From Bordetella parapertussis (GTDB taxonomy: Bacteria > Pseudomonadota > Gammaproteobacteria > Burkholderiales > SG8-39): a DNA stretch of 56,514 nucleotides. Location of the stretch: positions 1-56,514 of the forward strand of contig CAMAXP010000029.1 of assembly GCA_945862265.1 (NCBI GenBank), given 5' to 3'. Positions 49,819-56,514 of this stretch are shown in pieces. The notes under the pieces are model-generated. The model was not told the origin of the DNA. It saw only the letters and a program-made list of their open reading frames with translations, and searched no databases. How positions within the stretch are numbered: the stretch's first letter is position 1; each line of letters starts with the position of its first letter. The translations under genes and the position numbers were made by a program.

Positions 49819-51876
49819 ATGAGTGACCCACGGATCGATCCGAGCGAGCGCACGACCGTGATCCCGGGCGCGCCCGGGGAAGCCTCCGTCAGTGACGAGG
49901 CGCTGAAGAAGGCCGAGTCCTACATCGAGGAAGAGGAAGGGGCGGCCAACAAGCTCAGCGGCGGGCTGGGCTGGTTCGTCCTGTTCCTCGCGGTGGCGAT
50001 GTCGGTGTTCCACCTCTACACGGCGTACGGGATCGTCGCGACCCAGACGCTGCGCCCGATCCACGTGGCGTTCGTGCTTGCGATTTCGTTCCTGGTGTTC
50101 CCGATCGCCAGTCGTTTCAGGCACCGCATCATGTGGTGGGACTGGATCGCGGCGCTGCTTTCGATTGCGGTGGCCGCCTACCTGCTGTACGGCGGCGACG
50201 ATTTCACCGACCGCAACACTTCGCCCGAGCCCTGGGACATCGCCTTCGGCATCGCGCTGATCCTCATGGTGATGGAGGTGATGCGCCGTACCAACGGCTG
50301 GATCATGCCGATCATCACCGCAGCGTTCCTGGCGTACGCCCTGCTCGGCGCCTACCTGCCGCAGCCGTGGACCCACAAGGGCTACGAGGTCGGGCGTCTC
50401 GTCGGCCACATGTACATGACCCTCGAAGGCATCTACGGCGTGGCCGTGGACGTGTCGTCGTCGTTGATCATCCTCTTCACGATTTTCGGCGCCTTCCTGC
50501 AGTACTCGGGCGCGGGCAAGTTCTACATCGACTTCTCGTTTGCCGCGATGGGAGGCAAGCCCACCGGCGCAGGCCGCACGGTGGTGCTCGCCTCCTTCCT
50601 GCTGGGAGGGCCGTCGGGCTCCGGGGTTGCGACGACGGTGACGCTCGGGGCGGTGGCCTATCCGATGCTGGCCAAGGCCGGGTACGAGAAGAACGCAGCC
50701 GGCGGGTTGCTGTCCGCCGGAGGGCTGGGCGCGATCATTTCGCCGCCGGTGCTGGGCGCCGCGGCGTTCCTGATCGCCGAGTTCCTCAAGATCTCCTACC
50801 TCGACGTGCTGCTGATGGCGGTGATCCCGACCATCCTCTTCTACCTCGCCCTCTTCCTGATGGTCGAGATCGACGCGCGCAAGTACAACATGGGCAACAT
50901 GGTGATCGGCAAGGCCGACACCATGTGGAACCTCACCAAGAATTACTGGTACCACTTCCTGTCGCTGGTCTCCATCGTCGCGTTCATGATGTGGGGGTTC
51001 TCGCCGGTGTTGTCGGTGTTCTGGGCCACGGTGGTGTCTTTGGTCACCAGCTTCCTGCGGCGCGACACGGCGCTGGTTTCGTACGATTTCTTTGCCGGGA
51101 AGAAGTCCTTCGTCGAGGGCCTGCTGCGCTCGCCGTTCGTCAAGGCGATGGAGGGCGGTTCGATCGGCGTGCTCAACGTGGCGGCCACCTGCGCCGGGGC
51201 GGGAATCATCGTCGGCGTCGTGACGCTCACGGGCCTGGGGCTCAAATTCAGCTCCATTGTGATTGACTATGCGGGCGGCTCGCTGCTGCTGACTGCGGTC
51301 TACACCTCGCTGGTGGTGTGGATCGTCGGACTCGCGGTGCCGGTGACGGCTTCGTACATCATCTGCGCGGTGATCGCCGCGCCGGCGCTGATCAAGCTCG
51401 GCGTGCCGGACTTTGCCGCGCACATGTTCATCTTCTACTACGCGGTGTTGTCCGAGGTCTCGCCCCCCACGGCGCTGTCCCCGTTCGCGGCCGCGGCCAT
51501 TACCGGTGGCGACCCCTACAAGACCACGCTGCAGTGCTGGAAGTACACCGTGCCCGCTTTCCTCGTGCCTTTCATGTTCGTGCTCGACCCGAGCGGGCTC
51601 GGCCTGCTGCTGATGGGGTCCACCAAGGCGCTCGCGGCGGCCAACTGGTGGTCGATTGCCGAGGTGACGATTACCGCCGCGGTCGGCATTGCGGCGCTGG
51701 CAGCAGGGTTCCAGGGCTGGACGCTGGTCAAGACCAACACGGTCGAGCGGGTCATGTTCATCGTGGCCGGGTTCGCGCTGGTGTACCCGACGACGACGGC
51801 CGACGTGATCGGGTTCGGCCTGGTGGTGACCGCGATCGTGCTGCAGGTGCTGCGGCGGAAAGTCGTGCCGGCCTGA
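49819..51876 (+). CDS. TRAP transporter permease, fused 4TM/12TM (DctQM-type, TAXI class)
   Basis: 685 residues, the fused form usual with TAXI proteins. About 45 cytoplasmic residues, DctQ-like helices (about 50-190), then the DctM-like part with GGKPTGAGRTVVLASFLLGGPSGSGVATTVTLG (about 243-274), SPPVLGAAAFLIAEFLKISYLDVL (about 311-334), and SEVSPPTALSPFAAAAITGGDPYKT (about 549-573). Uses an ion gradient for uptake. Ends 2 bases before the flavoprotein gene. Confidence 0.93.
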   Translation: MSDPRIDPSERTTVIPGAPGEASVSDEALKKAESYIEEEEGAANKLSGGLGWFVLFLAVAMSVFHLYTAYGIVATQTLRPIHVAFVLAISFLVFPIASRFRHRIMWWDWIAALLSIAVAAYLLYGGDDFTDRNTSPEPWDIAFGIALILMVMEVMRRTNGWIMPIITAAFLAYALLGAYLPQPWTHKGYEVGRLVGHMYMTLEGIYGVAVDVSSSLIILFTIFGAFLQYSGAGKFYIDFSFAAMGGKPTGAGRTVVLASFLLGGPSGSGVATTVTLGAVAYPMLAKAGYEKNAAGGLLSAGGLGAIISPPVLGAAAFLIAEFLKISYLDVLLMAVIPTILFYLALFLMVEIDARKYNMGNMVIGKADTMWNLTKNYWYHFLSLVSIVAFMMWGFSPVLSVFWATVVSLVTSFLRRDTALVSYDFFAGKKSFVEGLLRSPFVKAMEGGSIGVLNVAATCAGAGIIVGVVTLTGLGLKFSSIVIDYAGGSLLLTAVYTSLVVWIVGLAVPVTASYIICAVIAAPALIKLGVPDFAAHMFIFYYAVLSEVSPPTALSPFAAAAITGGDPYKTTLQCWKYTVPAFLVPFMFVLDPSGLGLLLMGSTKALAAANWWSIAEVTITAAVGIAALAAGFQGWTLVKTNTVERVMFIVAGFALVYPTTTADVIGFGLVVTAIVLQVLRRKVVPA

Positions 51877-51878
51877 CC

Positions 51879-53609
51879 ATGCGCGAACTCTCCACCGACA
51901 TCCTGATCCTCGGCTCGGGCGGCGCAGGGCTCTTTGCCGCCCTCCACGCCCACCAGGCGAACCCTGAGCTGTCGATCACCGTCGCGGTGAAAGGCCTGCT
52001 CGGCAAATGCGGCTGCACGCGCATGGTCCAGGGCGGCTACAACGTCGCGCTGGCCGCGGGCGACTCGGTCGAGCGCCACTTCATGGACACGATCGAGGGC
52101 GGCAAGTGGCTGCCCGACCAGGAACTCGCCTGGAAGCTGGTGAACCTCGCGGTCGAGCGCATCCACGAACTCGAGAACGAGCTCGGCTGCTTCTTCGACC
52201 GCAATCCGGACGGCACGGTCCACCAGAAGGCGTTCGCCGGGCAGACGTTCGACCGCACTGTGCACAAGGGCGACCTGACCGGGATCGAGATCATCAACCG
52301 CCTGGCCGAGCAGGTGTGGGCGCGCAAGATCAACCGGCTCGAAGAGCATCGCGCGGTCGAATTGGTCAAGACTGCTGCCGGCGACGCGCTCGCGGGCGTG
52401 CTGATGATCGACATGCGTACAGGGGAGTACGTATTCGTGAAGGCCAAGGCGGTTTTGCTCGCCACAGGCGGCGGGCCGACCATGTACAAGTACCACACGC
52501 CTTCCGGGGACAAGAGCTGTGACGGCCTCGGCATGGCGCTGCGCGCGGGCCTCGCCCTGCGCGATATGGAGATGGTGCAGTTCCATCCGACGGGCCTCCT
52601 GGCCGGTGCCCACACGCGCATGACCGGCACGGTGATCGAAGAGGGCCTGCGCGGCGCGGGCGGCTACCTGCTCGACGGCAACCGCGAACGCTTCATGCAC
52701 AAGTACGACCCCAAACTCGAGCGCGCGACCCGCGACATCGTTTCGCGCTCGATGTTCGCCGAGATGCGCGCGGGCCGCACGACGCCGCACGGCGGGCTGT
52801 ACATTTCCATGGCGCACCTCGGACCCGCGAACGTCACGAAGCAGTTCAAGGGCATGGTGGAGCGTTGCGCAGACTCCGGGTTCGACCTCGCCGGCGGCCT
52901 CGTCGAGGTCGTGCCCACGGCGCATTACATGATGGGCGGCGTGGAGTTCAACCTCGACTGCACGACTGCGCTGCCGGGCCTCTTTACCGCGGGAGAGGAT
53001 TCGGGCGGCGTGCACGGGGCCAATCGCCTCGGCGGCAATGGCGTGGCCAACTCAACGGTGTTCGGCGGAGTCGCGGGGGAGTCGATGGCGGCCTGGCTGA
53101 AAGCGGAGCGCGGGTTCCGGGAGCCTGACAAGGCGGCGATCGACGCGGCCATCGAGCGCTGCGAGCGGCCGTTGCGTGCCAAGGGGGGCGCACACGGGTC
53201 GCTGGAGCCGCTACGCGAGGGATTGTTCGACCTCATGTGGGACAAGGTCGGCATCATCCGGGACCTTGTGCCGATGCAGGAGGCGCTGTCCGCGCTGGAC
53301 GCCATCGAGGCGGAACTGGATGCCTACACGCTGTCGGACCATCAGCGCGGATTCAACCTGTCGTGGCACGACTGGATGAACCTGAAGAGCCTGGTGGACG
53401 CGAGTCGCGTGATCACGCGCGCGGCGCTGGCGCGCGAGGATTCGCGTGGCGCGCATTTCCGCACCGACTTCCCGGAAGCCGGGCCGCTGGAGACCTCGGC
53501 CTACACGAGCGTGACGATGGATGGGGCCGGGAAGCTCGGGATCGCGATGAAGCCGGTGGCCTTTACGCGGGTGAAGCCAGGCCAGTCCCTGCTCAGAGAC
53601 GCGGCCTGA
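51879..53609 (+). CDS. FrdA/SdhA-like flavoprotein (FAD-dependent fumarate reductase/succinate dehydrogenase type)
   Basis: 576 residues from ATG 51879; the frame is open upstream but overlaps the permease. FAD motif GSGGAG (12-17), His236 in QFHPTG, TGTVIEEGLRGAGG (249-262), catalytic-type Arg285 in TRDIVSRSM, His349 in HYMMGG, HGANRLGGN (379-387), and a C-terminal helical domain. The residue that carries covalent FAD in SdhA/FrdA (His in SHT) is Cys46 here (GCTRMVQGG), so FAD is probably non-covalent. Encoded with a TRAP transporter and without iron-sulfur or membrane subunits; it may serve those at 34314-35703, or act alone like soluble fumarate reductases or L-aspartate oxidase-type enzymes. 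Confidence 0.88.
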   Translation: MRELSTDILILGSGGAGLFAALHAHQANPELSITVAVKGLLGKCGCTRMVQGGYNVALAAGDSVERHFMDTIEGGKWLPDQELAWKLVNLAVERIHELENELGCFFDRNPDGTVHQKAFAGQTFDRTVHKGDLTGIEIINRLAEQVWARKINRLEEHRAVELVKTAAGDALAGVLMIDMRTGEYVFVKAKAVLLATGGGPTMYKYHTPSGDKSCDGLGMALRAGLALRDMEMVQFHPTGLLAGAHTRMTGTVIEEGLRGAGGYLLDGNRERFMHKYDPKLERATRDIVSRSMFAEMRAGRTTPHGGLYISMAHLGPANVTKQFKGMVERCADSGFDLAGGLVEVVPTAHYMMGGVEFNLDCTTALPGLFTAGEDSGGVHGANRLGGNGVANSTVFGGVAGESMAAWLKAERGFREPDKAAIDAAIERCERPLRAKGGAHGSLEPLREGLFDLMWDKVGIIRDLVPMQEALSALDAIEAELDAYTLSDHQRGFNLSWHDWMNLKSLVDASRVITRAALAREDSRGAHFRTDFPEAGPLETSAYTSVTMDGAGKLGIAMKPVAFTRVKPGQSLLRDAA

Positions 53610-53630
53610 TTTTCAAGCTTTTGTTCTGCA

Positions 53631-53653
53631 AGACCGGCTCCTGGAGCCGGTCT
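53631..53653. terminator. Bidirectional terminator hairpin
   Basis: AGACCGGCTCC (53631-53641) and GGAGCCGGTCT (53643-53653) are perfect inverted copies around one base, in the gap between the convergent flavoprotein and dienelactone hydrolase genes. No long T run, but the stem is strong. Confidence 0.55.
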
Positions 53654-53685
53654 CCTGTCAGTTAATGTTCCTGTTTTGGAAAGCC

Positions 53686-54354
53686 CTAGCCGATGTTCTT
53701 GGCAAAGAACTCCAGCGTCCGGCTGCGCGCGAGCTTGGCCGAGTCGGCGTTGAACGAGCCGCGCTGGTCGCAGTTGAATCCGTGCCCGGCCGGGTAGAAG
53801 TGCACGGTCATCGAGGTGTGCTTGGCCGCCACGGCCTTGACCGCGTCGGGCGTCGGCGACTGGTCCTGCTCGCCGAAGTTGCCCATCACGGGAACCTTGG
53901 GCGCGTCGTCGGCGAAACTGGCGATGCCGCCGGCGTAGTAAGGCACTGTGCAGGCGATGCCGGCCGTGCGCGCAGCCGCGACCCAGGCGACCGTGCCGCC
54001 CCAGCAGTAGCCGACCACGCCCACCTTGCCGGCGGACTTGACCGCCGCCACTGCCGCGTCGACGTCGAGCAGGGTTTGCTTCCAGTCCAGCTTCTGCATG
54101 ACCGCCACGCCGGCCTGGATCTCGGGCTGCGAGTAGCCCGTGTCGTAGCCGCGCTGCACGCGGTCGTACATGGCCGGCGCAATGGCCATGTAGCCGTCGG
54201 CGGCATAGCCGTCGACGACCGACTGGATGTGGCTGTTCACGCCGAAGATCTCCTGGATCACGACGATGGCGCCGCGCGCTTTGCCGGCTGGATCCGCGCG
54301 GTAGGCCGCGAGCTTGTGCCCGTCGGCGGCGGTGAGTTCGATCATCTTGCCCAT
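53686..54354 (-). CDS. Dienelactone hydrolase family protein
   Basis: 222 residues from ATG 54354 with AGGAGG upstream (the open frame goes on antisense to ogt). Catalytic Cys117 in GYCWGG, Asp in NFGEQDQSPTP, His191 in AGHGFNCD; Glu35 in QEIFGVN is the activating residue of the family. Opens dienelactones to maleylacetate in chloroaromatic/aromatic breakdown; wider esterase roles are possible. Stands alone, divergent from ogt. Confidence 0.9.
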   Translation of the reverse strand: MGKMIELTAADGHKLAAYRADPAGKARGAIVVIQEIFGVNSHIQSVVDGYAADGYMAIAPAMYDRVQRGYDTGYSQPEIQAGVAVMQKLDWKQTLLDVDAAVAAVKSAGKVGVVGYCWGGTVAWVAAARTAGIACTVPYYAGGIASFADDAPKVPVMGNFGEQDQSPTPDAVKAVAAKHTSMTVHFYPAGHGFNCDQRGSFNADSAKLARSRTLEFFAKNIG

Positions 54355-54438
54355 GGTGTGTCCTCCTGTGGGGGGTGTGACGAAATTTGCGGGGCCCATT
54401 CTAGCCGCCGCCCGGGCGGCCGCGGGTAGAATTCCGCC

Positions 54439-54957
54439 ATGCCAACCTACGCCGCAGTGATCGGTTTCCCGGCGATGAACGTCGGTATCCGCGTGGCGGG
54501 GGACGCCCTTGCCGCGATCTCGTTCCTGCCGCGCTCCACCCCGCTGGTTGAGCCGCAGTGCGCCCTGTCCGAGCGCGCCGCACGCCAGATCGAGCGCTAC
54601 CGGGACGACCCGGATGCGCCTTTCGACCTGCCGCTGGAGCTCACGGGCACGCCGCTGCAGCGCGCGGTGTGGGCGCAGATCAGCGCGATCCCGCGTGGCC
54701 GCACACGCACTTACGGTGAACTCTCCGCCGCCATCGACCCGGCGATGACCTCCAACCCTAGGACCGTAGGGCAGGCCTGTGGCGACAACCCCTTTCCGAT
54801 CGTGGTGCCGTGCCACCGCGTGGTCGCGGCCGACGGCCTGGGCGGCTTCGCGCACCACGGCGCGGGCTACCTGATCGAGACCAAGACCTGGCTGCTGCGG
54901 CACGAATGCCTGCCGCTGGAAGAGGAGGCGGGCTCGCTATGGCACGGGAAGGCCTAG
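54439..54957 (+). CDS. ogt: Methylated-DNA--protein-cysteine methyltransferase
   Basis: 172 residues. The DNA-binding domain holds the active Cys125 in IVVPCHRVV (121-129), the HTH with RGRTRTYGELSAAI (86-99), Asn in GDNPFPI, and GFAHHGAGYLIETKTWLL. Takes methyl or larger alkyl groups off O6-guanine in one suicide reaction. N-terminal part is Ogt-like; no AraC domain, so not Ada. Overlaps xerD by 19 bases. Confidence 0.92.
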   Translation: MPTYAAVIGFPAMNVGIRVAGDALAAISFLPRSTPLVEPQCALSERAARQIERYRDDPDAPFDLPLELTGTPLQRAVWAQISAIPRGRTRTYGELSAAIDPAMTSNPRTVGQACGDNPFPIVVPCHRVVAADGLGGFAHHGAGYLIETKTWLLRHECLPLEEEAGSLWHGKA

Positions 54958-55871
54958 TCGCCGAGACGGCTGACGCGGCGCTCGTGGATGCGTTTTTCGA
55001 CGCCCTCTGGCTCGAGGACGGGTTGTCGAAGAACACGCTGGAGGCCTATCGCCGCGACCTGAGGCTCTTTTCCGGGTGGCTGGAGAAGTCGGCGTCGCGA
55101 TCCCTGCTGCAGGCGCAGGACGTCGACCTGGCCGGGTTCTTCGCTTCGCGCCACGCGACGCCCGGCGCGATGCATCGCGCGTCGTCCGACGCCAGGATGC
55201 TCTCCAGCCTGAAGCGCTTCTATCACTACTGCCTGCGCGAAGGGCAACTCAAGGCCGACCCGACGCTCAAGCTCGATGCCCCCAAGCGCGTCCCGCGCTT
55301 TCCGAAGACGCTGACCGAAACGGATGTCGAGGCGCTGCTGGCGGCGCCGGACGTCAATGTCCCGCTCGGCCTGCGCGACCGTGCCATGCTGGAAGTGCTG
55401 TATGCGTCGGGATTGCGCGTGTCGGAGCTCGTCGGCATGAAGACTTTCGAGGCCGACCTCGAGGCCGGCGTGGTGCGCGTGATGGGCAAGGGGTCCAAGG
55501 AGCGGCTCGTGCCGCTGGGCGAGGAGGCGGTCGACTGGGTGAAGCGCTACCTTGCGGATGCGCGCCCGCAATTGCTCGAGAAGAAGTCGCCGGACGATGC
55601 GCTGTTCGTGACCGAGCGCGGCACGGGCATGACGCGGCAGGCGTTCTGGCACCTCATCAAGCGGCATGGCGAGAAAGCGATCCCCGGCAAGCCGCTCTCC
55701 CCGCACGTGCTGCGGCATGCGTTTGCCACTCACCTGATCAACCACGGCGCGGACCTGCGCGTGGTGCAGATGCTGCTCGGCCACGCGGATATTTCGACCA
55801 CACAGATCTACACCCACGTGGCGAAGGAGCGGTTGAAGAAGCTCCACGCCATGCACCACCCGAGGGGATGA
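54939..55871 (+). CDS. xerD: Tyrosine recombinase XerD
   Basis: 310 residues from ATG 54939 (AGGAGG upstream). SAM-like N-terminal domain (about 14-105) and catalytic domain with Arg160 (SGLRVSEL), Lys184, His256 and Arg259 (SPHVLRH), His282 (GHADIS) and nucleophile Tyr291 (TTQIYTHV). Works with XerC at dif to resolve chromosome dimers. Length and motif spelling fit XerD, not IntI: the integron integrase-specific insertion between the second and third patches is absent. Confidence 0.93.
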   Translation: MAREGLVAETADAALVDAFFDALWLEDGLSKNTLEAYRRDLRLFSGWLEKSASRSLLQAQDVDLAGFFASRHATPGAMHRASSDARMLSSLKRFYHYCLREGQLKADPTLKLDAPKRVPRFPKTLTETDVEALLAAPDVNVPLGLRDRAMLEVLYASGLRVSELVGMKTFEADLEAGVVRVMGKGSKERLVPLGEEAVDWVKRYLADARPQLLEKKSPDDALFVTERGTGMTRQAFWHLIKRHGEKAIPGKPLSPHVLRHAFATHLINHGADLRVVQMLLGHADISTTQIYTHVAKERLKKLHAMHHPRG

Positions 55872-55878
55872 GGCCCGA

Positions 55879-56367
55879 ATGAAAAAGCCCAGCCACAGCG
55901 AGACCCCGGCGACGCAGTTCCTGCGCAAGGCCGGGGTTGCGTTTACCGAGCACTTCTACGACTACGTCGACAAGGGCGGCACCGCGGTCTCGGCCGAGGC
56001 GCTCGGGGTGCCCGAGCATTCGGTGGTCAAGACGCTGCTGATGGAAGACGAGGCCCGTGCCCCGCTGGTGGTGCTGATGCACGGCGACCGCAAAGTGTCG
56101 ACCAAGAACCTCGCCCGCCAGGCGGGCCGGAAGAAAGTCGAGCCCTGCCAGCCCGAGGTGGCGCAGCGCCATTCCGGCTACCAGGTCGGCGGCACCTCGC
56201 CTTTCGGGACCCGCAAGAAGATGCCCGTGTACCTGGAGCGCTCGATCCTGGGGCTGGAGAAGATCCTGATCAACGGCGGGCGGCGCGGGTTCCTCGTCGG
56301 CATCGCACCGGGCGAACTCGTGAGGACCCTGGCGCCGGTCCTCGTGGACGTCGCGCTGGAAGACTAG
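55879..56367 (+). CDS. ybaK: Cys-tRNA(Pro) deacylase YbaK
   Basis: 162 residues, one YbaK/ProX domain. KTLLMEDE (about 52-59), the conserved Lys of the active site in DRKVSTKNLARQAGRKKV, GYQVGGTSPFGTRKKMPVYLE (about 108-128) and the late NGGRRGFLVGI. Removes Cys wrongly charged on tRNA-Pro. 7 bases behind xerD. The IS begins two bases after its stop codon, so the gene is intact. Confidence 0.93.
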   Translation: MKKPSHSETPATQFLRKAGVAFTEHFYDYVDKGGTAVSAEALGVPEHSVVKTLLMEDEARAPLVVLMHGDRKVSTKNLARQAGRKKVEPCQPEVAQRHSGYQVGGTSPFGTRKKMPVYLERSILGLEKILINGGRRGFLVGIAPGELVRTLAPVLVDVALED

Positions 56368-56368
56368 C

Positions 56369-56514
56369 CTAGTGTAGTGCTTCGTAATTAATAGAACCAA
56401 ATGCGTTTCGTCGAGTCCAACGATTATCAGAAGCGTTTTGGAGACGACGATGCGAGTGGCAAGTACGATCGAACTGGACGACGCGCAACGGGAGAAGCTG
56501 GTGAAGCTTGCGCA
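56369..56514 (+). mobile_element. IS630-family insertion sequence, 5' end (right copy, truncated by contig edge)
   Basis: Exact inverted copy of 3-148. CTAG at 56369-56372 marks the target; the IS inner end begins with TGTAGTGC. A 77-base leader precedes the transposase ATG at 56450. The flanks differ from those of the left copy beyond CTAG, so these are two insertions at different places, not one duplicated segment. Confidence 0.8.
56450..56514 (+). CDS. IS630-type transposase, N-terminal 21 residues only
   Basis: ATG 56450; reads out of the right edge. Identical in sequence to the start encoded at 67-1 on the minus strand, with the same peptide opening, MRVASTIELDD. The rest of the gene is not in the window. 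Confidence 0.75.
   Translation, partial: MRVASTIELDDAQREKLVKLA

Noticed and set aside
54939..55871. The tyrosine recombinase as the missing integron integrase
   Set aside because: It lacks the IntI-specific insertion, has the XerD motif spelling and length, and lies 52 kb from the array next to ybaK.

Overview
The window looks like a contig from a high-GC betaproteobacterium, most likely of the order Burkholderiales. The grounds are four TctC/Bug-type periplasmic binding proteins, the gene content (YaeQ, XerD, Ogt, YbaK, CbbR-like LysR, purC-purE) and the codon bias. The first 146 matched bases and the last 146 bases are exact inverted copies of each other. Both are the 5' end of an IS630-type insertion sequence pointing out of the window, each next to CTAG. 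The contig therefore most likely stops where an assembler met two copies of one IS.

Left edge (about 0.15-2.4 kb): a short integron-like gene cassette array, all genes leftward, with three clear attC sites and an attI-like region but no integrase. It carries two cassettes for small exported or membrane-bound unknowns, one for a cytoplasmic unknown, and an addiction antitoxin with a truncated ParE/RelE toxin. 2.6-9.2 kb: a leftward Dpp/Opp-type ABC transporter operon (binding protein, two permeases, two ATPases) ending in an amidase. 9.3-13.5 kb: a divergent operon for a Rieske ring-hydroxylating dioxygenase (alpha, beta), an SDR dehydrogenase, a Bug protein and a MarR regulator, ending in the stub of an epimerase gene. 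13.5-15.2 kb: alpha/beta hydrolase, parvulin and yaeQ. 15.3-20.0 kb: a Gld-like ABC operon (ATPase, permease, GldG-like, DUF4340). 20.1-24.9 kb: CbbR-like regulator, class I fructose-bisphosphate aldolase, purC, purE (no purK), Sua5/TsaC and a small lipoprotein. 25.0-27.3 kb: two toxin-antitoxin modules (RHH/MazF-like and HipBA), each with a readable palindromic operator and promoter.

27.3-32.0 kb: amidohydrolase and Bug protein (divergent), PhoD phosphatase, acyltransferase. 32.0-38.8 kb: a GntR/UTRA regulator divergent from a nine-gene operon: a split UxaA-family lyase (SuyA/SuyB-sized), the iron-sulfur and two membrane subunits of a succinate dehydrogenase-like complex with no flavoprotein, a Bug protein, and the two subunits of a class I fumarase/tartrate dehydratase with a chalcone-isomerase-like exported protein between them. 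38.8-48.7 kb: a long leftward catabolic block (TetR regulator, acyl-CoA ligase, aldo/keto reductase, luciferase-like monooxygenase, thiolase, nitronate monooxygenase, alpha/beta hydrolase, Bug protein, carotenoid oxygenase). The tetR promoter and the thiolase promoter share the same 16-base operator in the same place, between -35 and -10. 48.8-53.6 kb: a TAXI-type TRAP transporter followed by an FrdA/SdhA-like flavoprotein that has no iron-sulfur partner in its own operon. 53.7-56.4 kb: dienelactone hydrolase, ogt, xerD, ybaK and the second IS end.

Taken together, this is a catabolic and transport-rich accessory region (carboxylate uptake, aromatic or terpenoid breakdown, dicarboxylate chemistry) mixed with a few housekeeping genes. 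The two most interesting ideas are a flavoprotein/iron-sulfur/membrane complex split over two loci 16 kb apart, and a two-promoter TetR regulon around a carotenoid-oxygenase/thiolase pathway. No rRNA, tRNA or CRISPR array was recognised.
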